This document shows positions 16,210 to 24,062 of a stretch of DNA of 42,228 nt, piece after piece. This DNA comes from an uncultured Clostridia bacterium (GTDB lineage: Bacteria > Bacillota > Clostridia > Christensenellales > Aristaeellaceae), in assembly GCA_934663625.1 (NCBI GenBank), contig CAKUKP010000012.1, forward strand, positions 1-42,228, written 5' to 3'. The translations under genes and the position numbers were made by a program. Position 1 is the stretch's first letter. The number at the start of each line of letters is the position of its first letter. Under the pieces are notes generated by a model. The model saw only the letters and a program-made list of their open reading frames with translations, had not been told where the DNA came from and did no database searches.

Positions 16210-16238
16210 TTATATCATCACAATGATAGCCTGTCAAC
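16210..16238 (-). promoter_or_regulatory. Consensus promoter with embedded palindromic operator
   Basis: On the minus strand TTGACA (16238-16233), a 17-base spacer and TATAAT (16215-16210) form a textbook sigma-A promoter for the DUF3990 gene. The spacer contains TATCAT-TGTG-ATGATA, a perfect inverted repeat that overlaps the -10 edge. The same TATCAT/ATGATA words are repeated four times downstream of the gene at 15711-15826. Confidence 0.75.
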
Positions 16239-16242
16239 AGTA

Positions 16243-16290
16243 GGCAAAAAAAGTCAAAAACGGATCGAGGTTCGCCCCCGACCCGTTTTC
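16243..16290 (-). terminator. Intrinsic terminator of the vWA gene
   Basis: AAAACGG at 16257-16263 pairs with CCGTTTT ending at 16290, with further pairs inside (TCG/CGA). On the minus strand it is followed by runs of T at 16243-16256. It closes the vWA transcript just before the DUF3990 promoter. Confidence 0.8.
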
Positions 16291-16309
16291 AATCCCACCT
16301 TTCGCATTC

Positions 16310-16963
16310 TCAATCGCGCCCGCCGCGTTTGCGCATATCGCGTTCGATTTCGTCCTTCCAATCGCTGCGGACGATGCGGTTTGCGCGCACATCGCTCACC
16401 ACGTTTTCCAGCACCGAATAATTCAACCGCGTGCCCTCGGAATCGGCGCGATAGGTAACGGCGCGATCTTCGCCAATGCCATAGCGCGCGGCGGTCTGCA
16501 CCGCATCGATGTTCGCGCCGAGGAACAGAAATTCCCAGCCGTACTTTTCCTTCTGTCGTTTGATCATCTGCCGCACCTGATCGGCGGTGTAGCGATGGCT
16601 GGCATTTTCCATGCCGTCGGTGGTGATCACGAAAATCGTGTGCTCCGGCACATCTTCGCGCCGCGCATATTTATGCACGTTGCCGATGTGGTGAATCGCA
16701 CCGCCGATGGCGTCCAGCAGCGCCGTACAGCCGCCCACGCAGTAATCGCGCTCGGTCATTCGCGGCATATTTTCAATCGATTCGCGATCGTAGACCACTT
16801 CGCTTTCATTGGCAAACAGCACCGTAGATACCAGCGCTTCGCCATCTTCCCGCTTCTGCCGTTCGATCAGGCTGTTAAAACCGCCGATCGTATCGCTTTC
16901 CAAACCCGCCATTGATCCGCTGCGATCCAGAATGAAAACCATTTCCGTCAAATTCTTCTTCAT
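16310..16963 (-). CDS. von Willebrand factor A domain protein
   Basis: A 217-residue soluble vWA protein. Start ATG 16963 is favoured by GGAGG eight bases upstream. The MIDAS metal site is intact: DRSGSM at residues 13-18, a Thr in CTALLDAI, and an acidic residue in ITTDGMENAS. No signal peptide or membrane segment is visible, so it is cytoplasmic. vWA domains mediate metal-dependent protein contacts. It is followed by its own terminator and preceded by the macrodomain-HTH gene in the same orientation. Such pairs may act together in a stress or ADP-ribose-related process, but the partner is unknown. Confidence 0.85.
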   Translation of the reverse strand: MKKNLTEMVFILDRSGSMAGLESDTIGGFNSLIERQKREDGEALVSTVLFANESEVVYDRESIENMPRMTERDYCVGGCTALLDAIGGAIHHIGNVHKYARREDVPEHTIFVITTDGMENASHRYTADQVRQMIKRQKEKYGWEFLFLGANIDAVQTAARYGIGEDRAVTYRADSEGTRLNYSVLENVVSDVRANRIVRSDWKDEIERDMRKRGGRD

Positions 16964-17068
16964 GATGCGTACCTCCATAATGCGCTTCGTTTCGGTTGTT
17001 TTCCGTTGACAATTGCATTATAGCGGATGCGCACGATCAAATGGTCGCTTCGCAGGCGACAATTATTC

Positions 17069-18043
17069 TTATACGCCCAGCAGCTGCTGATCGAATTCGA
17101 ACAGCGCCTGATTAATTTCGTTGATATCGTAATTGCCGGATCGAATGAAATATTCGATGATCACATCAAATTTATTGGAGCGCGATAATGCAAAGCCCGC
17201 CTTTTGCAAAAGCGCCTGCGTTTGATCCATATTCAGCTCCAACGCGATCGCCAGCGCCACGGCGGTGCGTTTTCCGGGGCGATAATGCGCATCGCCGCGA
17301 ATCTTGGAAAACAGCTTTCGATCCACGTTCGCGCGCTTGTAGCACTGCGCATCGGTCATGCCTCGTTCATCGATCAGGCGCAGCACCGACTGCGAAAAGC
17401 TTTCGTCCAGCTCTTTCAGCATTTCCTCCAGCGATTCGCTCTGCATGGGCGCACTGTAACACGCATCGTATTCATACTGCGAAATGCGCCTGGAATTGCG
17501 CAGGTTCGCGTGCGCATCCGCGTACACATCATCGATAAACTGCCGGATATCGCGGTGCAGCCGCCGCCCGATGTTCATGCTTTCGCGATCGAAGATCACG
17601 ATGTACACCTGCATATCGCAGCGCATCAGAAAATCGCTCACCTGATCGATGGCGATCTTCAGCGCCAGATCACGCGGAAAACCGTATGTGCCCGCCGAAA
17701 TCAGCGGAAAGGCGATGCTCCGGCAATCGTTCTGCCGCGCAAGTTCCAGCGATTTTTGCCAGCACGCCGCCAGTTTTTCGCGCTCGCCCCACATGCCGCC
17801 GCGCCATATGGGGCCGACCGCATGGATCACATACCGCGCAGGCAGGTTGTAACCGCCGGTAATCACCGCATCGCCCACGGCACAGCCGCCGATGGCGCGG
17901 CATTCCGCCTCCAGCCCCGCGCCCGCCGCGCGGCGAATGCTGCCGTCCACCCCGCCGCCGCCCGATAATTCAGCATTCGCGGCGCACACGATGGCGTCCG
18001 TATGCATCTTCGTAATGTCCTGTCGAATAATTTCATAGGGCAT
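17069..18043 (-). CDS. Macrodomain protein with C-terminal XRE-like region
   Basis: A 324-residue two-part protein. Residues 1-165 form a macrodomain: VDAIVCAANAELSGGGGVDG (here DAIVCAANA) with ADP-ribose-binding GGGGVDGSIRRAAG, then AVGPIWRGG and LISAGTYGFPRDLA. Such domains bind or remove ADP-ribose. The C-terminal half has a helical region resembling an HTH (DERGMTDAQCYKRANVDRKL, then FSKIRGDAHYRPGKRTAVAL), an architecture seen in several Firmicutes. Start ATG 18043 lies six bases after GAGGTG, and there is a good promoter at 18104-18132. It lies about 100 bases upstream of the vWA gene. Possibly reverses ADP-ribosylation made by a transferase such as an intact DUF3990 protein; that link is inference. 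Confidence 0.87.
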   Translation of the reverse strand: MPYEIIRQDITKMHTDAIVCAANAELSGGGGVDGSIRRAAGAGLEAECRAIGGCAVGDAVITGGYNLPARYVIHAVGPIWRGGMWGEREKLAACWQKSLELARQNDCRSIAFPLISAGTYGFPRDLALKIAIDQVSDFLMRCDMQVYIVIFDRESMNIGRRLHRDIRQFIDDVYADAHANLRNSRRISQYEYDACYSAPMQSESLEEMLKELDESFSQSVLRLIDERGMTDAQCYKRANVDRKLFSKIRGDAHYRPGKRTAVALAIALELNMDQTQALLQKAGFALSRSNKFDVIIEYFIRSGNYDINEINQALFEFDQQLLGV

Positions 18044-18103
18044 GGCGCTCACCTCGCATGGATTTATTGTGTTTTAATTCTGCAATCGCGCAGTGATAAT
18101 TCC

Positions 18104-18132
18104 ATTATACGTAAAGCCGCATATACCTTCAA
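18104..18132 (-). promoter_or_regulatory. Sigma-A promoter of the macrodomain gene
   Basis: On the minus strand TTGAAG (18132-18127), 17 bases, then TATAAT (18109-18104), about 60 bases upstream of the start codon. Confidence 0.7.
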
Positions 18133-18143
18133 GTATTCTTACG

Positions 18144-18184
18144 CAAAAAAGCCCTCGAACGGTTTCGCTCAAGAGCCTTTTTGT
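18144..18184 (-). terminator. Intrinsic terminator of the second sugar operon
   Basis: AGCCCTCGAACG (from about 18150) pairs with CGCTCAAGAGCC (from 18166) through a stem including several G-U pairs, flanked by A6 and T5. It works on the minus strand, just after the cyclase-family gene, and could be bidirectional. Confidence 0.8.
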
Positions 18185-18200
18185 TAAACTATACCACCAA

Positions 18201-18881
18201 TTATTCTTCAATAATTATTGCCCTGCAGGGAGCCGCGCACGAATTCTCGATTCTAATCGGCAGCACAGTCAGTTTTACTCTTTCTTTGCTCACAGCCGCA
18301 AGGTTTTGCAGACAAGCAAGCATCAGAATGTTCTGTTCATAAAACTTCGGGAAGAAACCGGATGGGTTTTCCAAATCCTCCCAACACGATGTATCTGATC
18401 CAATTAAGCAAGGTTCCTTTTCTAGCAGCCACATAAACGCATCATAAGTAAAATATGGAGACATTGGAAAATGTTCCTGTGAAAACCATTTTTCATCTCC
18501 CCATCCTACACTCACAAGAATGGCATCGCCTTTTCGGATACTATTACAATTTGCACAGTTCAGAAGATCGTCAAGCTCAACCCTTATCTTCCCATTTTTA
18601 TCTTTCTTTGCCGTTGTTATGTTGAGTACTACGCAAGGAACATCAACCAGCTTTTCCAGTGGAACCTCGTCTATCAGATAGCTGTTTTCATAACCGAGGA
18701 AATGGGCGGGCGTTTCAATATAGGTTCCGGTTAGCGAATGCAATCCCTCCACAGCTGTATAAGTAAAATCGCCAAATCCTTCCGTGTGTTCATGACGTTC
18801 TTCAATTCTGAGGGTCGGATACGGGTTCCCCCATTGCCACATTCTGTTGGACAACAAGCCTGTAATATCGATATACTTCAT
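18201..18881 (-). CDS. Cyclase-family (kynurenine-formamidase-like) hydrolase
   Basis: A 226-residue member of the Cyclase family (PF04199), metal-dependent hydrolases that act on amides, lactones or cyclic substrates. ATG 18881 (MKYIDITGLLSNRMWQWGNP) is preceded by AGGAG. The metal motif usually written HxGTHxDxPxH appears as SLTGTYIETPAHF: His is replaced by Tyr and Asp by Glu, so metal binding may be altered. DAILVSVGWGDEKW and LIGSDTSCWEDL correspond to later family motifs. It is last in the operon after the RhaM-like mutarotase; a lactone-opening or sugar-modifying step is possible. Confidence 0.75.
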   Translation of the reverse strand: MKYIDITGLLSNRMWQWGNPYPTLRIEERHEHTEGFGDFTYTAVEGLHSLTGTYIETPAHFLGYENSYLIDEVPLEKLVDVPCVVLNITTAKKDKNGKIRVELDDLLNCANCNSIRKGDAILVSVGWGDEKWFSQEHFPMSPYFTYDAFMWLLEKEPCLIGSDTSCWEDLENPSGFFPKFYEQNILMLACLQNLAAVSKERVKLTVLPIRIENSCAAPCRAIIIEE

Positions 18882-18941
18882 CTCTATACTCCTTTGCAGA
18901 AGACGGGAAGACATCGTCTTCCCGCCCATTCGCCCATGCAA

Positions 18942-19271
18942 TTAAAACTGTTCCAATGTCCCGCCGTCTATCTGCTGGAACACATCATAGATTTTGGGAA
19001 GCCACGGAGTAGCTGGCGCTGCAAACCACTTTGAAGTAATTGCATCCCACCTCTTCCACACATCCATTTCGTAAAATACCTTGCCCAACTCATCGAAATC
19101 CTCACATTCCATATACAGAATCACCTTATTTCCATACAGATAAGCAACTTCTTTGTGAAGACCACAATCTCGCAGAGCCTCTAAAAACTCCGGCCATGCA
19201 TTTTTATGAAATTCCACATATTCATCAAGGCATTCCGGCTTGATTTCTAAAACCTGACAATACTTCTTCAT
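18942..19271 (-). CDS. rhaM: L-rhamnose mutarotase-like protein
   Basis: A 109-residue protein of the RhaM family (dimeric alpha-beta barrel that interconverts sugar anomers). Visible motifs are QVLEIKPECLDEYVEFHKNAWPEF (in segments), the catalytic-type His in EFHKNAWPE, and WKRWDAIT, with Trp residues near the C-terminus as in RhaM. It follows the RbsB-like gene by 22 bases with an AAGGAG SD. In this operon it probably supplies the right anomer of the imported monosaccharide; rhamnose itself is not proven. Confidence 0.85.
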   Translation of the reverse strand: MKKYCQVLEIKPECLDEYVEFHKNAWPEFLEALRDCGLHKEVAYLYGNKVILYMECEDFDELGKVFYEMDVWKRWDAITSKWFAAPATPWLPKIYDVFQQIDGGTLEQF

Positions 19272-19293
19272 CTTTTGCTACTCCTTAAATACC

Positions 19294-20274
19294 TTATTCC
19301 GGAAAGTCAAATCCGCCCATGTATGCTACGCCTGCATCGCTCGGCTCCCACGGGATTGCATCTTCTATGTTTTCTTTGGTAACGAAAATCGCGGGGATAT
19401 AGGATACTTTAGGCGCTTCATAGCCATTTACCGCCCACCAAAGATCTCTGAAGGCAATGTAACCCTGAAGAGAAACGGGCGCCGTTGCCGTACCATTCAC
19501 TTCGCCGTTCTCCAACATCGGAAGACCGGTGGGACCGCCGCCAGTCGTAAAAATCGGAACCGTTCCAAACAAATCTGCATCCTTCAAAACACTGATTACG
19601 CCGGTCGATTGATGCTCGGTCGCACAAAATACAGCGTCAAACGCTTTGCCAGACTGAAGGAAATTCTGCATGTTGTTTACAGCCTGTTCCACAGTCCAGT
19701 CGGTTTCCATCTGACCGGCAATCTCCCAAGTTCCGCCAAATTCTGCCCTTGCATCTTCAAATGCATCAAGATAGGGTTCCGTAATGCCCATACCCAATGC
19801 GCCCAGACAAAGGAAGATTTTTGCATTCGGCAGATTTTCAGACCAATACTTGCCCAATGCCCATCCGCAGTCATAATATGATGTGTATACTGCGGAAACA
19901 TAATCAAAATCACCTTCTGCCGGTGCAGCATTCATAAAGGTAATCGGAATGTCTGCCGCATTCGCCAGTTCTGCAATCGCAGCATCCAGTTCCGGCGTGA
20001 TGGTGAAAACACCCAGCGCATCCACGCCCTTGTTAATCAGATCTTCTGCACCTGACAGTGCCTTTGCAGGATCGCCAACATCAGTCATAACTTCTACTAC
20101 ATTCACACCGCAACGTTCCGCGCCGTCTTTGAAACATGCAAAATTGTATTGTTCCCACTCATTTTCGATATCAAACCAAATGTACCCGAACGTCTTTTCT
20201 CCTTCCGCCTGTCCAACAACCGCCAGACTGAACAACAGTGCAAGTGTGATCACCAACGTTACCATTTTCTTCAT
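19294..20274 (-). CDS. Sugar-binding protein of a CUT2 ABC transporter (RbsB-like)
   Basis: A 326-residue periplasmic-binding-type protein. The signal peptide MKKMVTLVITLALLFSLAVV ends GQA-EG with no lipobox Cys. The mature part has the two-lobed peripla_BP_4 pattern: GYIWFDIENEWEQYNFACF, AEDLINKGVDALGVF, FDAVFCATEHQSTGVISVL, and GEVNGTATAPVSLQGY near the C-terminus. It is the substrate receptor for the RbsC/RbsA-like components upstream. A small AAAGGC hairpin precedes its SD (AAAGGAGG). Confidence 0.9.
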   Translation of the reverse strand: MKKMVTLVITLALLFSLAVVGQAEGEKTFGYIWFDIENEWEQYNFACFKDGAERCGVNVVEVMTDVGDPAKALSGAEDLINKGVDALGVFTITPELDAAIAELANAADIPITFMNAAPAEGDFDYVSAVYTSYYDCGWALGKYWSENLPNAKIFLCLGALGMGITEPYLDAFEDARAEFGGTWEIAGQMETDWTVEQAVNNMQNFLQSGKAFDAVFCATEHQSTGVISVLKDADLFGTVPIFTTGGGPTGLPMLENGEVNGTATAPVSLQGYIAFRDLWWAVNGYEAPKVSYIPAIFVTKENIEDAIPWEPSDAGVAYMGGFDFPE

Positions 20275-20293
20275 TCCAGAATCCTCCTTTAAT

Positions 20294-20309
20294 TTAAAGG
20301 CTTTTGCCT
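20294..20309 (-). other. Small stem-loop between permease and binding-protein genes
   Basis: AAAGGC and GCCTTT flank a four-base loop directly after the permease stop and before the AAAGGAGG of the binding-protein gene. It may influence relative expression. The loop is the same (AAAA in RNA) as in the larger hairpin at 7824-7857. Confidence 0.4.
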
Positions 20310-21284
20310 TTATTTACTCTTTTTAAACTTGTTGATGTTGGATGCTACGACGGCAACAACAATAATCAATCCTGTAATGATTACCTGCAAATGTGCATTG
20401 ATCCCCACCACATTCATGGCATTTGAAATAATGCCCATTAATATACACCCCAGCAGCGATCCCGAAATCGTTCCATATCCACCGTCTAGGGCAACACCGC
20501 CCATGACCGCGGCGGACAAAGCCTGCATGGTATAATTATCGCCGACAGATGCCGTAATGGAATTCAATCTGGCGACCAACAGTATCGTTGCAAAGCCGCC
20601 AAATAATCCATTCAATGCATAAACGCTTATCTTATAAGCAACGGTATTTATACCGGAAAGAAAAGCATTTTCTTCGTTTCCGCCCAGTGAAACAATTCTG
20701 CGTCCATACCGAAATTTATTCAAAATCAGATATGCAATAAACATAAACAGCAGCATAATAAAGATCGATACGGGAATTCCATACAACTTCAATCTGCCAA
20801 TTGCATCAAGCTTTCCTCCCATCGACATAAATCGCCCTTTTGAAACAAACAAAGACAATCCAGAAAAAACATAACTCGTCCCCAATGTAATAATCAAAGG
20901 AGGTGTTTTCGTTAGACTGATAATCATGCCATTTAATGCGCCCGCGAGAACACCCACGATAATCACAATTATCAGCGTCAGCCATATGTTGATTTCTTTT
21001 TGAATTGCAAGATAGGCCATTAACGATCCCTGAAAACTCATAATATTTCCTATCGAAAGATCAAAACCACCTGCAATCAACAGCAATGAAAAGGAAGCTG
21101 TCACAACACCTAGCACTGATATCTGTTGAAATACCGTCAGGAAATTGCTTATTGACAGGAAATTCTTATTTAGCGAACTTGCCAAAATCACAAGGCTAAT
21201 GATGATTATAACCAAATAGAATCTTTGATCGGAAAGGATTTTTTTATAGCTTTTCTTCTCAATAGTTTTGTTTCCTGCGTTCAT
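20310..21284 (-). CDS. CUT2 sugar ABC transporter permease (RbsC-like)
   Basis: A 324-residue permease with 8-10 membrane segments. Typical CUT2 motifs are LLLIAGGFDLSIGNIMSFQG, LNGMIISLTKTPPLIITLGT, SLGGNEENAFLSGIN, and VMGGVALDGGYGTISGSLLG. ATG 21284 is used because GGAG sits just upstream and the upstream in-frame codons overlap the ATPase stop (21289). It forms the pore for the RbsA-like ATPase and the RbsB-like receptor. Confidence 0.92.
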   Translation of the reverse strand: MNAGNKTIEKKSYKKILSDQRFYLVIIIISLVILASSLNKNFLSISNFLTVFQQISVLGVVTASFSLLLIAGGFDLSIGNIMSFQGSLMAYLAIQKEINIWLTLIIVIIVGVLAGALNGMIISLTKTPPLIITLGTSYVFSGLSLFVSKGRFMSMGGKLDAIGRLKLYGIPVSIFIMLLFMFIAYLILNKFRYGRRIVSLGGNEENAFLSGINTVAYKISVYALNGLFGGFATILLVARLNSITASVGDNYTMQALSAAVMGGVALDGGYGTISGSLLGCILMGIISNAMNVVGINAHLQVIITGLIIVVAVVASNINKFKKSK

Positions 21285-21288
21285 TTTT

Positions 21289-22806
21289 TCACACTCCAAT
21301 TGCCTTCGCAATAATATTCTGTTCGGTCACGTCTTCGCCCTGAAATTCCGCAACGATCGTACTATCTCGCATCACCAAAACTCTGTCGCTCATTGAAATC
21401 AATTCTGGCAGATCAGAAGATACCATGATAATCGTTTTACCTTCCTTAGCCAGTTCGGAAACGATATCATATATCTCTGCTTTCGCGTTTACATCAATTC
21501 CCCGCGTAGGCTCATCGAAAATGATAATATCACTTCGAGTCAGGATCCACTTTGCAAGCACAACTTTCTGTTGATTTCCGCCAGAAAGCGATCTGACCTC
21601 TGCCAGAGGCGAACTGGCTTTGACTTTCATTTTCTCATATATTGGTTTTGCTTTTTTCCATCCTTTTTTTCTGTTATACCAGCGTATTCTGGATACACCC
21701 AAATCAACAAGCGATATATTATCCAGTATACTCATACGCAGATTTAAGCCAGATCGCTGTCTATCCTCTGTAATGAAAGCCATTCCCTGATTGATCGCCT
21801 GCCGCGGAGAATGAATATCAACTTCCCTGTTGCCGATTATCACTTTCCCATCATGTTTATCTGCGCCGAATATCTTTCGTACAAGCTCCGTTCTTCCCGC
21901 ACCTACAATTCCTGCGATTCCCAGTATTTCCCCCTTCCTTACTTCAAAGGATACCGGCTTTGCTCCCGGTCTAATCGTGATATTCTTTATCTCAAGGTAA
22001 GTATCTCCGATGCCGTGCCGCTCTTTTCTATAGAATTTATCGATCGCGCGCCCAACCATATCGGTGGTTAGCTTGCTTACTTCTGTATCCCTGTTTCTAT
22101 TGTCATATACATTGATCAATTCGCCATCGCGAATTACAATAATTCGATCGGATATCTCCGTTATCTCATCCAGATGATGCGAAATAAACAGTATGCCAAT
22201 TCCATGGCTACGCAGCTTCTTTACCGTTTCCAGAACCACCCTGACATCATAATCATTAAACATCGTGGTAGGCTCATCCATTATCAGAATTCTTGAATTA
22301 CGTTCCAACGCCTTCATGATCTTTACATATTGCTGCCCTGCGATGTCAAGATCGCGAATCAGTTTGTAAGGATCCAGCGTAATATTCAACAATTTCATGA
22401 GTTCTGCTGTTCGGGTGTATTGCTGTTTTTTATCGACAATCCCAATTTTATTTATGATCTCATGTCCTACGAAAATGTTGTCGATAATCGACATAGAAGG
22501 AACAAGTATGCTTTCCTGATAGATCGCATGTATACCCAATTCTCCGGCCTTTTCCGGCGTAAAGCCTTCATAGCTTTTCCCATCAATATGCATCGTCCCG
22601 CTTGTCGGACTGATTGCACCGGATAGAATTTTGATCAGCGTCGATTTTCCCGCCCCGTTTTCACCCACAATGCCGATAACCTCGCCCAGATTTATATCGA
22701 GCGTCATATTGTTCAGCACGGTGTTGTTTCCATACTTTTTTGTAATTCCATTGATACGAAGATACGGCTGTACATTATGTATCATGCTCATTGGCTGTTC
22801 CCCCAT
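21289..22806 (-). CDS. CUT2 sugar ABC transporter ATPase (RbsA/MglA-like)
   Basis: A 505-residue double-ATPase protein. The first domain has GENGAGKSTLIKIL, a GQQYVKIMKAL segment in place of a strict LSGGQ, and ILIMDEPTTMF. The second has the degenerate Walker A GIVGAGRTELV, an intact LSGGNQQKVVLAKW and IIFDEPTRGID. This asymmetry is normal for the family. ATG 22806 overlaps the isomerase stop as TGATG, so they are translationally coupled; ATG 22791 behind GGGGG is an alternative start. Confidence 0.93.
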   Translation of the reverse strand: MGEQPMSMIHNVQPYLRINGITKKYGNNTVLNNMTLDINLGEVIGIVGENGAGKSTLIKILSGAISPTSGTMHIDGKSYEGFTPEKAGELGIHAIYQESILVPSMSIIDNIFVGHEIINKIGIVDKKQQYTRTAELMKLLNITLDPYKLIRDLDIAGQQYVKIMKALERNSRILIMDEPTTMFNDYDVRVVLETVKKLRSHGIGILFISHHLDEITEISDRIIVIRDGELINVYDNRNRDTEVSKLTTDMVGRAIDKFYRKERHGIGDTYLEIKNITIRPGAKPVSFEVRKGEILGIAGIVGAGRTELVRKIFGADKHDGKVIIGNREVDIHSPRQAINQGMAFITEDRQRSGLNLRMSILDNISLVDLGVSRIRWYNRKKGWKKAKPIYEKMKVKASSPLAEVRSLSGGNQQKVVLAKWILTRSDIIIFDEPTRGIDVNAKAEIYDIVSELAKEGKTIIMVSSDLPELISMSDRVLVMRDSTIVAEFQGEDVTEQNIIAKAIGV

Positions 22807-23597
22807 CAATAGCCAAAGCTATGAATATATTCACAGGATTCCACCAGTGCTTTATGAACTATATCCACGCTTTCTACGCCCTTTTCTGTGAATTCAACAT
22901 CAATGCTTACCACAGGAGTATTTCCAAGCATCTTCAAAATCCTGGGTAAATCAATCTCGCCGCTTCCAAGCGCTGGGAAGTTCCAAACACCGACGCCGCC
23001 AATTTTATCCTTTAAATGCACAAGTCCAACATACTCCATGCAGTTTTCCAAATCGACATAAGGATCAGCATCCGAAAAGAACATGATGTTTGCCGGATCA
23101 TAATTCACGTATGCATGTCTTGAACCGCTGTCCTTGATCACTTTTGCTATTTTAGTACCTGTATTATAGGTTGTCCCACGCGTTTCAAATGCAATATTGA
23201 TACCATTTTTCCCACATTGTTCGGAAAGCTCATTGATACGATCTATCATCTGGGCATACTCTTTTGTGCTGTTTGGCATGCAATCTTGTGGCAATTCCGA
23301 TACAAACCATTCCGAATTGAACTGATGCGCCAGTTCTATTCCTGCATACAAGCTTTTCATGCCTGCTTCTGTAATCATATTGGCGTGTCCGTCTACTGCC
23401 GCAACATTTATTCCTTTCACCTTCAAGTTCTCTTTAATCTCAATCAATTTTCCCTTTTCCATGTCTGGTAAAACATGTTCCGTCCATCCCTTAACGGCAA
23501 GTAACTCCACATTGCGAATACTGGTTTTCATAATTCCTTCGATTGCAGCATCCAGCGAAAATCCATGGTAAGTATTCGTACTGATTGCAAGCTTCAC
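22806..23597 (-). CDS. Sugar phosphate isomerase/epimerase, TIM barrel
   Basis: A 263-residue xylose-isomerase-like TIM barrel. It starts at GTG 23597 (KLAISTNTYHGFSLDAAIEG follows) with GGGAGGG six bases upstream. Metal-site candidates are NIAFETRGT (Glu), YVNYDPANIMF (Asp), GLVHLKDK (His-Lys) and VSIDVEFTEKG (Glu). It is the first gene of the second sugar operon. It belongs to the same superfamily as the enzyme at 5145-5996 but is not a close copy. Likely epimerises or isomerises the CUT2 substrate after import. Confidence 0.87.
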   Translation of the reverse strand: MKLAISTNTYHGFSLDAAIEGIMKTSIRNVELLAVKGWTEHVLPDMEKGKLIEIKENLKVKGINVAAVDGHANMITEAGMKSLYAGIELAHQFNSEWFVSELPQDCMPNSTKEYAQMIDRINELSEQCGKNGINIAFETRGTTYNTGTKIAKVIKDSGSRHAYVNYDPANIMFFSDADPYVDLENCMEYVGLVHLKDKIGGVGVWNFPALGSGEIDLPRILKMLGNTPVVSIDVEFTEKGVESVDIVHKALVESCEYIHSFGY

Positions 23598-23635
23598 ATT
23601 CGTCCCTCCCAACACATTTTTGTTCGTCTTTATAA

Positions 23636-23645
23636 TTACAACGTT
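23636..23645. promoter_or_regulatory. TTACAACGTT operator copy 1
   Basis: TTACAACGTT, about 40 bases upstream of the isomerase start. A possible minus-strand promoter (TTCAAA, 16 bases, TAAAAT) lies just upstream, putting this copy near the transcription start, a good place for repression. Confidence 0.55.
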
Positions 23646-23756
23646 TGAATTTTATTTTATTAGTTAATACACCTGTTTGAAGCAGACGTTACGAAATCGG
23701 TTATATTAACCTTTTATGTCCATTTATGTTTACATTGCCAGACTATCCATAAGGAA

Positions 23757-23766
23757 AACGTTGTAA
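23757..23766. promoter_or_regulatory. TTACAACGTT operator copy 2 (inverted)
   Basis: AACGTTGTAA is the exact complement of copies 1 and 3. Its centre is 121 bases from copy 1, a distance compatible with looping by a tetrameric or dimeric LacI-type repressor. Confidence 0.55.
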
Positions 23767-24003
23767 TTCTTTATAGTTTGTATTCTACACCATATCTATC
23801 TATTTTGTCAAGTACTTACTGAATTTCCTTTAGAATAATTCTATTTTCTGAAATATCCTATTATAAATAGTCGCATTTTACAGAATTCATATTGAGCATG
23901 CCCTTCTGATTGCTATAAAATCTTGTACACATGCCGCATGTTCACTGATTGTTTGTATGTCACATATATCATCATAGCATTCTTCCGTTTTTTGTCATCG
24001 ATA

Positions 24004-24032
24004 TTTACAACGTTCTCATTATCTGATATAAT
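24004..24032 (+). promoter_or_regulatory. LacI-gene promoter overlapped by TTACAACGTT operator copy 3
   Basis: TTTACA (24004-24009), 17 bases, TATAAT (24027-24032), then GAGG at 24051 and ATG at 24063. The operator TTACAACGTT at 24005-24014 covers the -35 box, which predicts autorepression of the LacI-family gene. Confidence 0.75.
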
Positions 24033-24062
24033 TGTTCTGAAATAAAATTTGAGGATAATATA

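Noticed and set aside
17005..17030. TTGACA followed by ATTATA upstream of the vWA gene as a promoter
   Set aside because: TTGACA reads on the plus strand while TATAAT reads on the minus strand; neither has a partner box at 16-18 bases.
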